DNA of 64,000 nucleotides from assembly GCF_000738005.1 (NCBI RefSeq), contig NZ_JHAL01000001.1:245108-309107 (forward strand). Direction: 5' to 3'. The translations under genes and the position numbers were made by a program. The notes under the pieces are model-generated. The model worked only from the letters and a program-made list of their open reading frames with translations. It had not been told where the DNA came from and did no database searches. This DNA comes from Bifidobacterium crudilactis. Its GTDB lineage: Bacteria > Actinomycetota > Actinomycetes > Actinomycetales > Bifidobacteriaceae. Shown piece by piece: positions 26,499 through 34,689 of this stretch (positions within the stretch are counted from its first letter, which is position 1; each line of letters begins with the position of its first letter).

Positions 26499-28535
26499 TC
26501 ACTCCAGTTCCAACGCGCCCGTGTACAGCTGATAGTACTGACCGCGTTGTGCGATCAGCTCATCATGCGTGCCCCGTTCGATGATCGCGCCGTGGTCGAG
26601 CACCATAATCACATCCGCATTGCGCACGGTCGACAGACGGTGCGCAATAACGAACACGGTGCGGTTGTTCATCAGCGCGTCCATGCCCTGCTGCACCACT
26701 GATTCGGTGCGGGTATCGATGGAGGATGTGGCCTCGTCGAGAATCATCGCCGGTGGGTCCGCTACGGCGGCCCTCGCGATGGAGATCAGCTGACGCTGGC
26801 CCTGGGAAAGTCCGCTGCCGTCGCCCTGCAGGACGGTCTGGTAGCCGTCCGGGAGCATACGGATGAAACCGTCGGCATTGGTCAGCTTCGCCGCCTCGAC
26901 GCATTCCGCATCGGTGGCGTTCAAACGACCGTAGCGAATGTTGTCCATCACCGTGCCGGTGAAGAGATTCACATCCTGCAGGACGATTCCTAGGGAATGC
27001 CTGAGGTCGGGCTTGCGGATGTGGCTGACATCGATGCCGTCGTACAGTATCTGCCCTTGCTGAATGTCATAGAAACGGTTGATCAGATTCGTCACCGTGG
27101 TCTTCCCCGCGCCGGTCGCGCCCACGAGCGCGACTTTCTGCCCTGCCTTGGCGAACCACGTGATGTCGTGCAGCACCGCTTTGGAGGGATTGTATCCGAA
27201 GGTCACATCGGTGAAGCGGACGTCCCCACGCAGCAGGGTAAGTCGCCCATCGGCGGAGGTGACGGAGCTTTCCCTTGCCTTCTGTGCCACCTCTGCTGCA
27301 CGGGGGCTGAGCTGGCCGGCCGCTTGCATCGAATGCGTGCCGTCATCGTCGGCCTGTCGTTTCCATGCCCAGTGCTGGGTGGCTTCTTGCGACTCCCTGA
27401 GTTCTCCGTTGTCGTCGATGGTGACGTTGACCAAAGTGACCGTGCCGTCGTCCTGCTCCACCGGCTCATCCATCAGCGCGAAGATCCGTGATGCGCCTGC
27501 CAACGCCATCATCACCATGTTGAACTGCATGGATACCTGGCCTATGGGGTTGATGAAGGACCTGGAAAGCGTCAGCAGGGAAATGAGCGTTCCCAAGGTC
27601 AATGCGCCGGCACCTGAAAGCCCGATGTTGCCCCATCCTGCGATTCCTGCGATGCCACCGACGATGGCCAGCAGCACATAGAGCAGATAGCCCATGTTGC
27701 CCACCACGGGCATCGTGATGTTGCCGTAGATGTTTGCCTGAGTGCTGGCCTCGAAGAGCTTCTCGTTTTTCTCGGCGAAGGTTGCCGCGGAAGCATGCTC
27801 GTGGTTGAAGATCTTGATGACCTTCTGACCGTTGACGGCCTCCTCGACGAAGCCGTTGACGTCGCCTATGGACTGCTGCTGGTACATGAAATACCGACCG
27901 CTCCTGGTGACAAGCACCCGGACCACCACGATAAGGACCACCGTGAACAGCAGCGTGAACACCGTGAAGGGAATCGACAGCCATAGCATCGCCGCGAGGG
28001 CTGCCAGGGCCGAGACGGCCGATGAGAACATCTGGGGGAAGGATTGGCTGATGGCCTGACGGAGCGTGTCGGTGTCATTGGTGTATCGGCTCATGACATC
28101 GCCATGCTCATGAGTGTCGAAATACCTGATGGGAAGCAGCTGTTGATGGGCGAACATCTCGTCGCGTATCTGCTTGAGGGTGCCTTGTTCGACGCCGACC
28201 AGAAGCCAATTGTACAGCCAGGTGCTCAATGTGCCGACCGCATAGAGGCACCCCATGAGAATCAGCGCTTCGATCAGGGGCATCCAGTCTGGATTGTCGA
28301 CACCGACGAGCGGCAGGATATAGGTGTCGATGAGCGTTTGCAGGAACAATGCCGATCCGGCCTGAGCCGCCGCGGAAAGCAGGATGCAGACGATGATTGC
28401 GGTGACTCGCCATTTATAGGTGAATATGTAGGCGAACAGTCGTTTGGTGGTTCCAGGTGCGGCTTTCGGCGCGCTGCGGTGTTCTGCCGACGGGGCGTCC
28501 GCTGCCTTGGTCGCTTTCGAAGTTGTTGTGCTCAT
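26499..28535 (-). CDS. ABC exporter half-transporter, consensus ATPase site (pair A)
   Basis: About 678 residues: six transmembrane helices, then a nucleotide-binding domain with Walker A GATGAGKTT, a Q-loop, signature LSQGQRQL, Walker B AMILDEATSSID and the H-loop VIAHRLS. The catalytic glutamate is present. A long linker (about residues 370-430) separates the two domains. It forms a TGATG overlap with the preceding half-transporter, whose ATPase site is degenerate, so the two should make one heterodimeric exporter of the BmrCD/LmrCD type. The substrate is unknown; drugs, peptides or lipids are possible. It is the last gene of the MarR operon. Confidence 0.92.
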   Translation of the reverse strand: MSTTTSKATKAADAPSAEHRSAPKAAPGTTKRLFAYIFTYKWRVTAIIVCILLSAAAQAGSALFLQTLIDTYILPLVGVDNPDWMPLIEALILMGCLYAVGTLSTWLYNWLLVGVEQGTLKQIRDEMFAHQQLLPIRYFDTHEHGDVMSRYTNDTDTLRQAISQSFPQMFSSAVSALAALAAMLWLSIPFTVFTLLFTVVLIVVVRVLVTRSGRYFMYQQQSIGDVNGFVEEAVNGQKVIKIFNHEHASAATFAEKNEKLFEASTQANIYGNITMPVVGNMGYLLYVLLAIVGGIAGIAGWGNIGLSGAGALTLGTLISLLTLSRSFINPIGQVSMQFNMVMMALAGASRIFALMDEPVEQDDGTVTLVNVTIDDNGELRESQEATQHWAWKRQADDDGTHSMQAAGQLSPRAAEVAQKARESSVTSADGRLTLLRGDVRFTDVTFGYNPSKAVLHDITWFAKAGQKVALVGATGAGKTTVTNLINRFYDIQQGQILYDGIDVSHIRKPDLRHSLGIVLQDVNLFTGTVMDNIRYGRLNATDAECVEAAKLTNADGFIRMLPDGYQTVLQGDGSGLSQGQRQLISIARAAVADPPAMILDEATSSIDTRTESVVQQGMDALMNNRTVFVIAHRLSTVRNADVIMVLDHGAIIERGTHDELIAQRGQYYQLYTGALELE

Positions 28536-30388
28536 CACTTGTCATCTCCGGAATTTCTGGTCTGGGATTCGTATATCTCGCGGTATTCTTCGCTGGTGCG
28601 CAGCAGCTCTTCATGGTTGCCGTGGTCGAGGATGCGACCTTCCTGCATCACGATGATGTCATCGGACTCCTGCACCGAGGCGATGCGCTGAGCGATGATG
28701 ATTTTCGTCGTGTCGGGGATTTCGCTGCTGAATGCTTCCCGTATGAGCTGATCCGTCTTGGTGTCTACGGCGCTTGTGGAATCGTCGAGAATAAGAATCT
28801 TCGGATGTTTGAGCAGTGCGCGGGCGATGCACAGCCGCTGGCGTTGACCGCCGGAAACATTGCTTCCGCCCTGTTCGATGTAGGTGTCGTACCCGTCGGG
28901 GAACTCCGTGATGAATTCGTCTGCCTGAGCGAGCCTGCAGGCGTGGACGAGTTCGGCATCGCTCGCGTCGGGATTTCCCCACCTCAGGTTTTCCTTGATG
29001 GTTCCGCTGAACAGCACGTTCTTCTGCAGCACCATGGCGACCTGGTCGCGCAGCACTTCGAGATCGTATTCACGCACATCATGCCCGCCTACGCGCAACG
29101 ATCCGGAAGTCACATCATAGAGACGTGGGATGAGCTGTACCAGGCTGGACTTCGACGAACCGGTACCTCCTACGATGCCTATGGTCGTTCCTGATTCGAT
29201 GTGGAGCGATATGGAGTCCAGGACGGGGTTTTCGGAGCTGTCCGCATATCGGAAACCGACGTCGGAGAAGTCAACGGAACCATCCGCGACGGTGGTCAGA
29301 GGATGATCCGGTGCACTGACGGTACTGACCTCGGTGAGGATTGCCTGGATGCGTTCGGCGGATGCCCTGGAGATGATGACCATCACGAAGATCATCGAAA
29401 GCATCATCATGCTCATGAGAATCTGCATGGCATAGGTCACCAAAGCGGTAAGGTCGCCCGTGCTGAGGCCGTTGGCGCTGTTGTTGCCGGACGCGACTAT
29501 CTGATTGGCTCCCAACCATGCGATGGCGATCATCGACACATACATGCACAGCTGCATCAATGGCATGTTGAAGCTCATGGTTTTCTCGGCCTTGACGAAA
29601 TATCGGTAGATGCGTTCCGAAATCGCCGAGAACTTGCCGACTTCGTGTTCTTCGCGGTTGAAGGATTTGACCACGCGGATACCCTGAAGGTTCTCGTCGA
29701 CGACATTGTTCAATTCGTCATAGGTGTGGAAAACCTTCTCGAATACCGGATGCACGATAACGGTCAGCGCGAACAGCCCGATACCGAGAACGGGTATCGT
29801 GGCGACGAACACCATGGATATCGAGGGGCTGATGCGAAAAGCGAAGACCCAGGAGATGATGACCATAATCGGCGCTCGCACGCCGAGGCGTATGAGCATC
29901 TGATATGCGTTCTGGAGATTGGTCACATCCGTGGTGAGCCTGGTGATGATGGAACCTGTGGAGAAGTGGTCGATGTTGGTGAAGCTGAAGGACTGCACTG
30001 TATCGAAGAGGTCGTGCCTCAGATTCTTGGCCAGGCCGGATGAGGCTATGGCCGCGTATCTGCCGGCTAGGAACCCGCAGCTCAGCGAAACGGCCGAACA
30101 TGCGATGAGCATCAGTCCGAAACGCCAGATGTTCGGCATGCTCCTGCCGGAGATGCCCTTGTCGATCAGCAGCGCCATGACGGTCGGAATGATGATTTCC
30201 AGAACGCTTTCCACGGCTACGAAAGTCGGCGCCAGCAGACTTTCCTTTCGGTACTCCCTGAGGCTTCTCAACAGCGTGCTGATGGTATGGCTTTGCTGCT
30301 TATGCCCTTCCCCCTGCTCCTGCGCCGGTGACTGCGGTTGGGACTGTGGTTTCGGGGTGGTTGTGGCAGTTCTGGTGGTCGCTGTCAT
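28535..30388 (-). CDS. ABC exporter half-transporter, degenerate ATPase site (pair A)
   Basis: 617 residues from the ATG at 30388, which has GGGAGAAG upstream and overlaps the marR stop as ATGA. A Thr/Pro/Gln-rich cytoplasmic N terminus precedes six helices and an ATPase domain with Walker A GGTGSSKSS, signature VSGGQRQR and Walker B LILDDSTSAVD. The usual catalytic glutamate after Walker B is aspartate here, which marks the non-hydrolysing site of heterodimeric exporters. It pairs with the downstream half-transporter. Confidence 0.92.
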   Translation of the reverse strand: MTATTRTATTTPKPQSQPQSPAQEQGEGHKQQSHTISTLLRSLREYRKESLLAPTFVAVESVLEIIIPTVMALLIDKGISGRSMPNIWRFGLMLIACSAVSLSCGFLAGRYAAIASSGLAKNLRHDLFDTVQSFSFTNIDHFSTGSIITRLTTDVTNLQNAYQMLIRLGVRAPIMVIISWVFAFRISPSISMVFVATIPVLGIGLFALTVIVHPVFEKVFHTYDELNNVVDENLQGIRVVKSFNREEHEVGKFSAISERIYRYFVKAEKTMSFNMPLMQLCMYVSMIAIAWLGANQIVASGNNSANGLSTGDLTALVTYAMQILMSMMMLSMIFVMVIISRASAERIQAILTEVSTVSAPDHPLTTVADGSVDFSDVGFRYADSSENPVLDSISLHIESGTTIGIVGGTGSSKSSLVQLIPRLYDVTSGSLRVGGHDVREYDLEVLRDQVAMVLQKNVLFSGTIKENLRWGNPDASDAELVHACRLAQADEFITEFPDGYDTYIEQGGSNVSGGQRQRLCIARALLKHPKILILDDSTSAVDTKTDQLIREAFSSEIPDTTKIIIAQRIASVQESDDIIVMQEGRILDHGNHEELLRTSEEYREIYESQTRNSGDDK

Positions 30389-30972
30389 GATGTGCTTCTC
30401 CCGTTCTCTGCGTTTCTCTGATTCGTGCAGGACCCGCTTACCAGACCCGTATCCAGCAGATTGCTTCTCATGCGTATGAAATATGAGGAGAGCCGGGTCA
30501 TTTCGGAGGGTGAGAATCCTTCGAACAGCGTCGTCTCCATGGCGTTCGCATTCCGTTTGAGCTCGTCGACGATGTCGAAGGCGGACGGTGTCAACACGAT
30601 TCTTCTCAGTCGCGCGTCCCTTTCGACTGCCTGCCGTTCGATTAATCCCTTTTTCTCCATCAGGCTCAACACCCTTGAGGCGGTGGAGGGGGTTATGGAG
30701 CAACGTTCCTCGATGTCATATTGGAATATGTCGCGGTCCTGGTTCCGCGCGAGAAACATGATGATCCGGACATTGCCGCCGGTGGCGGTCCGGGCGCTTT
30801 CCGGCATCGTCGCATTGAGATACCTGCTGATCATATTGCTGAGCGAGCGTATCTCGAGTCCCAAAGGAGCATGATGACGTTCATGGTCATCGTGCGGACT
30901 TGGGGTTTTCCCCGATAGGGGGCGTTGGGACGTCGTCTCCGCCCCGTCATGGTGGTCCTGCTGATGTATCAC
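30385..30972 (-). CDS. MarR family transcriptional regulator of ABC pair A
   Basis: 195 residues. A His-rich, probably unstructured 45-residue N terminus precedes a MarR winged helix: DIEERCSITPSTASRVLSLMEKKGLIERQ is the helix-turn-helix, followed by a wing with ERDARLRRIVLT. It should repress this operon and be released by a ligand of the exporter. The start is GTG at 30972, six bases after TAGTCT (30979-30984), so the mRNA is likely leaderless. A double palindrome just upstream (30990-31016) is the expected operator. Confidence 0.88.
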   Translation of the reverse strand: MIHQQDHHDGAETTSQRPLSGKTPSPHDDHERHHAPLGLEIRSLSNMISRYLNATMPESARTATGGNVRIIMFLARNQDRDIFQYDIEERCSITPSTASRVLSLMEKKGLIERQAVERDARLRRIVLTPSAFDIVDELKRNANAMETTLFEGFSPSEMTRLSSYFIRMRSNLLDTGLVSGSCTNQRNAENGRSTS

Positions 30973-30978
30973 TCGAAC

Positions 30979-31016
30979 AGACTAGACCCTTGTATATACA
31001 ACAGTTGTATATACAA
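30979..31016 (-). promoter_or_regulatory. marR-ABC promoter with double palindromic operator
   Basis: Two identical 12-bp perfect palindromes TTGTATATACAA occupy 30990-31001 and 31005-31016, separated by CAG. Their centres are 15 bp apart. They lie directly upstream of the -10-like TAGTCT (minus strand, 30979-30984) and cover the spacer and -35 region. MarR binding here would block transcription. Both the repetition and the position support an operator. Confidence 0.8.
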
Positions 31017-31102
31017 TAATTACCGATTTGCGCATCGAGCAGTCGACAACCGGAAGTCGTCGTGGATATGACGTTGACAACTGCCACGGGATGTGACCGG
31101 CC

Positions 31103-31150
31103 GCGGTGTGGATGCCGGGATGTGGCGCGGTATGGATACCGCAATGTGAC
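31103..31150. repeat. Two-unit 24-bp imperfect tandem repeat
   Basis: Units at 31103-31126 and 31127-31150 match at about 19 of 24 positions; both begin GCGGT and contain ATGTG. A partial third unit may precede them. No function is apparent. Confidence 0.5.
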
Positions 31151-31158
31151 GGGGATAG

Positions 31159-31194
31159 CAGTCAGGCTGGCGTTGGGGGACGCCAGCCTGACTG
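31159..31194 (-). terminator. Hairpin downstream of the CLC channel gene
   Basis: Fourteen-base arms CAGTCAGGCTGGCG and CGCCAGCCTGACTG with an 8-nt loop, about 150 bp after the CLC stop. The stem is strong but there is no clear U-tract on the minus strand. Confidence 0.5.
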
Positions 31195-31345
31195 TATAGA
31201 GGAGAGAGAAGAAGGGTTCAGTTATGGTTTTCGGGAACCTTGAGAAGGGGAACGGGTTCCTGGTCTGAGAGGCGGGTGTCTCCTGTCAGTGCGGTGCACC
31301 ACGAGGAGCTGTGCTCGACTTCCTTCGACAACCTCTAGTAAAGCC

Positions 31346-32716
31346 TTAGTGTCTGGGGAGGCCGTCGGATTTCGGTAGGAAGGGTGATGGAGTTTGCTGG
31401 GAGTCTCCTGAAACGCTTGATGCCAGTACCAGGCGGGATGATACGACTCCCAGGCATGTGGACAGTCCAAGCGGTCCGAGAGCGGTTATGGGTAGGTGGC
31501 TTATTTCCATCAGCATCATCAGTGCCATCAGAGGAGCCTGTTGGGAGGCCGACAGCAGGGCTACGGCTCCGACGATAGCGCATTGCCAAATAGGAATGCC
31601 TGGAAGCGTGCTTCCTGACGCCGTCATGTTCTGTGCCGCCAGATTCCATACTGCTCCGAGTGCGGCTCCCGTGCTTGCGCCCAAAGCGATGGAAGGCGTC
31701 AGCGTTCCTCCCGAAGCGCCCGAACGGATGGTCAGAATCGTCAGAACGGCTTTGACCGCTCCCAACAGCACGATGCTGAGGACGGCGGGTGATAGCGTCG
31801 CGTTCATGGCGATCTGGGCCAGCGCCCTGCCGTTGCCCATCACCGCAGGGCCCCATATCGATACCACGGCTGTCAGCAACGCCGCCAGCGGTAGCTGCCA
31901 GAGGATGTGGACGTCGGTCGTTTTGCGTTGTTCCGCCCAGGATGTCGCTTTCGCGAAGCAGCCGCCGATATATCCTGCAAGAGGCGCCGCAATGAGGACG
32001 AACAGCAGCAGTGGAGTCTGAAAATCCTGAGTGCCGGTCGCATAGTAAGGGTCCGTGCCGTGAATCATGCCACCGACCCATGCGGCGATGGCAGCCATGG
32101 AGAAGCTCACCGCCACAGTGGTCGTGGTGATGCGTTTGAGCAAAATCTCGATGCTGAACAGCGCCCCGGTCAGCGGGGATATGTATATTCCGGCGAAGCC
32201 CGCGCCCGCCGCGGCTGCGACGAGCAGACGACGGTCATCCTCGCGCAGACCGATGCGTCTGCATGCCCGAACCCATAGGCCGCCGAGCATGGCCCCCGCT
32301 TCTCGTGGGGCGACCTCTCTGCCGATCGAGGCTCCGGTCCCGACCAGGAAAATCTGTGTGGCGACGTGAACGATGGTTTGCCACACCGGCATGTCCCTGC
32401 CTTTGACGGCTTGCCCGACGGTGGGCACCGTTTTGGCGCGGTTGCGTAGCAGCCACCATATGACGGCGGCGATGATGCCGCCGATGACCACGGACGCGGC
32501 ACGCCATAGCCAGGGCGTATTGAACGGTCCTGGCAGGGATGGGGACTCGTTGAAGTTCAGAAACAGCGACTCGACGGATTTGAGCAGCAGAGCCAGCAGG
32601 CCCGAGGAAAGTCCCGTGGCGACGCCCAGAACCAGCGTGGAGAGCATCATCGTCAGCGGCCTTCGCCAGGAGATGTTGCTCTGCCGAATCCGGGCTTTGC
32701 GGAACTGTGCATTCAC
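31346..32716 (-). CDS. CLC-type chloride channel/antiporter
   Basis: 456 residues with about ten to eleven hydrophobic segments. CLC signatures are VGTGASIGREVAPREAG (the region of the gating glutamate), the GAGFAGIYISPLTGALFSIEILL block and GASGGTLTPSIALGA. It moves chloride, often in exchange for protons, and helps with acid resistance. The start is GTG at 32716; TAGATT (32723-32728) lies six bases upstream with no Shine-Dalgarno site, again suggesting a leaderless mRNA. It is divergent from the MarR/CDF genes with about 100 bp between. Confidence 0.9.
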   Translation of the reverse strand: MNAQFRKARIRQSNISWRRPLTMMLSTLVLGVATGLSSGLLALLLKSVESLFLNFNESPSLPGPFNTPWLWRAASVVIGGIIAAVIWWLLRNRAKTVPTVGQAVKGRDMPVWQTIVHVATQIFLVGTGASIGREVAPREAGAMLGGLWVRACRRIGLREDDRRLLVAAAAGAGFAGIYISPLTGALFSIEILLKRITTTTVAVSFSMAAIAAWVGGMIHGTDPYYATGTQDFQTPLLLFVLIAAPLAGYIGGCFAKATSWAEQRKTTDVHILWQLPLAALLTAVVSIWGPAVMGNGRALAQIAMNATLSPAVLSIVLLGAVKAVLTILTIRSGASGGTLTPSIALGASTGAALGAVWNLAAQNMTASGSTLPGIPIWQCAIVGAVALLSASQQAPLMALMMLMEISHLPITALGPLGLSTCLGVVSSRLVLASSVSGDSQQTPSPFLPKSDGLPRH

Positions 32717-32820
32717 GCAATCAATCTATCCGATGGTGTGCACACTGTGAACATGCTTGCACGGAAAAAGACCACTGTGGTTATATGGTTAGGCAAATAG
32801 AACTATCTGATTGGGGGATT

Positions 32821-33261
32821 ATGGACCTCGTTGAATGCGTCGGACAGATGTACTACAGCATCGTGATCAACGAACTCAAGCGTATGCGTACCAGCGGTCT
32901 GTATCGCGGAGTTTCATACAACGGACTGCTCTACATGGACCTGATACGTCAGATGGACAATCCGACGGTGAGCAGCATCGCGGAAACGCTTGGGGTGGCC
33001 AAGTCCTCCGTATCGCAAAAGGTCAGTGAACTCGAATGCAGGGGGTTGGTCAACAGGGAGAGGGATGCCCTGGACGGAAGGGTCAGCCATGTGAGCATCG
33101 CGCCCGAGGCCGTCGACGACGTCAGTGCGATTGATGCGCCAATCCGCGCCGCTCTGGAGAGCGTGAGCCGCGACTACAGCGAGGAACAGATTCAGATGGT
33201 CTGCGCCATGATCACCAGTGTCGCTCGTGCATTGGATGCACAGACCCAGGATGACCGGTGA
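32821..33261 (+). CDS. MarR family regulator next to the cation efflux gene
   Basis: 146 residues from the ATG at 32821, with TTGGGGGA upstream. A winged helix is visible: NPTVSSIAETLGVAKSSVSQKVSELECRGLVNRERD, then a wing with GRVSHVSIAPEA. It ends with a TGATG overlap on the cation diffusion facilitator gene, so it probably controls that gene. A TTGCAC and TTATAT pair upstream (about 32757-32785) is a possible promoter. The inducing signal is unknown. Confidence 0.85.
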   Translation: MDLVECVGQMYYSIVINELKRMRTSGLYRGVSYNGLLYMDLIRQMDNPTVSSIAETLGVAKSSVSQKVSELECRGLVNRERDALDGRVSHVSIAPEAVDDVSAIDAPIRAALESVSRDYSEEQIQMVCAMITSVARALDAQTQDDR

Positions 33262-34208
33262 TGACCGAGGACCGTCGCTCGCGCAATGTCGAGTCTCGCG
33301 CCCTGCTGGTGGGCACGGTTATCAACGGGGCCATGGGCGTCGCGGGGCTCGTGGTCTACCTGATTACCGATATTCAGGCGTTGTTGCTGGATGCGGCCTT
33401 CACCATCATCGCGGTCATATCGGGGCTGGTCTCCATCGCGATTTCCAGTACGAGCTCCACACGCAGCCAGCGATACCCATATGGCCGTTTCGCGCTTGAA
33501 TCCCTGTATATGCTGGCGAAATCGGTGTTGATTATCGCTCTGATGGCGCTGACGCTATGGAAGGTCAGCGTCAAAGCTTACGACTACTGGCGATACGGTA
33601 CAGGGGAAGCCATGAATATCGGCCCGGTCATCTTCTACGAGATCATCATGGTCACCTGCGGCTTCATCCTGTATGCGTATCTGCAGAGAAGAAACCACGT
33701 CCTGCATGACACCAGCTCGCTGCTCGATGTGGAGGCGACCAATACCAGAATCGACGCCTTGATGTCGGGTGGCATCGGCGTGGCGGCCCTGGTGGTGTCG
33801 CAGATACCGATGAATTCCCCCTTCGCATTCCTCCTGTACACCGGCGACTTCTTCATCACCCTGGTGCTGACGATATTCACGGTCAAAGACCCCTTGGTGA
33901 TGTGCGGGCAGGCGTGGACGGAGTTGTCGAACGGCATATTGACCTCGGGGGGAATGCAGCTCGAGATCAGCAGAATCGTGCGTGATATGTCCCCCTCGAA
34001 AACCATAGGGCATAGATGCATGGTGTTTCGGCAGGGCAAAGGCCTGAGGGTGGCGATTCCGATCGTCGGTGATGCCGGTGTGGCCACCTCGGCCTGGAGG
34101 GATGCGGCCGTCGCGATCCGTGAGCGCCTCGCGCATGAGTACGGCCATGTCGTCGTTGAGTATGTTATCGGCGGTCAGGACGAGGAGCGTCCCATTCGTG
34201 AACGTTAG
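33261..34208 (+). CDS. Cation diffusion facilitator (CDF) family efflux protein
   Basis: 315 residues with six predicted helices and a C-terminal cytoplasmic domain. QRYPYGRFALESLYML matches the TM2-TM3 loop of CDF proteins, and DVEATNTRIDALMSGG the TM5 region. The residues usually coordinating zinc (HxxxD in TM2 and TM5) are not all obvious: TM2 shows LLLDAAFT and TM5 shows RIDAL, so the metal preference may differ from zinc. The start at 33261 is coupled to the MarR stop (TGATG). A strong hairpin terminator follows. Confidence 0.85.
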   Translation: MTEDRRSRNVESRALLVGTVINGAMGVAGLVVYLITDIQALLLDAAFTIIAVISGLVSIAISSTSSTRSQRYPYGRFALESLYMLAKSVLIIALMALTLWKVSVKAYDYWRYGTGEAMNIGPVIFYEIIMVTCGFILYAYLQRRNHVLHDTSSLLDVEATNTRIDALMSGGIGVAALVVSQIPMNSPFAFLLYTGDFFITLVLTIFTVKDPLVMCGQAWTELSNGILTSGGMQLEISRIVRDMSPSKTIGHRCMVFRQGKGLRVAIPIVGDAGVATSAWRDAAVAIRERLAHEYGHVVVEYVIGGQDEERPIRER

Positions 34209-34218
34209 GTCGGACAAA

Positions 34219-34261
34219 CGTCAGGCCGGTCGCCCCAAACTTTGGGGCGACCGGCCTGACG
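34219..34261. terminator. Terminator between the CDF gene and the GlsB-like gene
   Basis: A 21-bp perfect inverted repeat with arms at 34219-34239 and 34241-34261, centred on C34240. The central AAACTTT would form the loop. Convergent genes lie on both sides, so it may work in both directions. Confidence 0.75.
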
Positions 34262-34288
34262 ATGTGATGCTATATGACCTGCAGAGCG

Positions 34289-34537
34289 TCAGCTATTTGA
34301 CTTGCTGACGAAGAAGGACACGACTGCGACGACGATGACAGCTCCGATAATCGAAGGAATCAGTGCCATTCCCGCCAGCTGTGGTCCCCATGAGCCGAAC
34401 AGCGCCTGGCCGACGGCCGAACCGATCAGGCCGGCGATGATGTTGCTGATCCAGCCCATCGACTTGCCCTTGCTGGTAATGGCCCCTGCGATGATGCCGA
34501 TAATCGCACCTACGATAAGCGTCCAAATCCAATACAT
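34289..34537 (-). CDS. GlsB/YeaQ/YmgE family (transglycosylase-associated) membrane protein
   Basis: 82 residues, three hydrophobic helices rich in Gly and Ile. GAIIGIIAGAITSKGKSMGWISNIIAGLIGSAVGQALFG, read in segments, is typical of this stress-induced membrane family. The molecular function is unsettled; the transglycosylase label is historical. The ATG at 34537 has GGAAGGGGA upstream. Confidence 0.88.
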   Translation of the reverse strand: MYWIWTLIVGAIIGIIAGAITSKGKSMGWISNIIAGLIGSAVGQALFGSWGPQLAGMALIPSIIGAVIVVAVVSFFVSKSNS

Positions 34538-34632
34538 GATTTCCCCTTCCGTTGTTCCACTCTTCGTGTCTCGATGGTAGAGAGAAAAATCGGGCGAGGA
34601 GTCTGGTTACTCTCGTAGCGTTGTGGTGACGT

Positions 34633-34675
34633 GCTTCGGGAAGAACGGCATATAATAAGGCTATTTTCCCGAAGC
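34633..34675 (-). terminator. Hairpin downstream of ABC pair B
   Basis: Ten-base arms GCTTCGGGAA and TTCCCGAAGC with a 23-nt AT-rich loop, 15 bp beyond the stop codon of the last ABC gene of this locus. Confidence 0.5.
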
Positions 34676-34689
34676 GAGCGTTATTCGGT

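Larger units (their letters stand above)
31017..31345. other. Gene-free interval between the marR promoter and the CLC gene end
   Basis: About 330 bp with no credible gene. It holds a short imperfect tandem repeat (31103-31150), a hairpin (31159-31194), and purine-rich DNA before the CLC stop codon. Confidence 0.55.

Noticed and set aside
34651..34656. TATAAT on the plus strand
   Set aside because: No gene lies downstream on that strand; it falls in the loop of a hairpin after an ABC gene.
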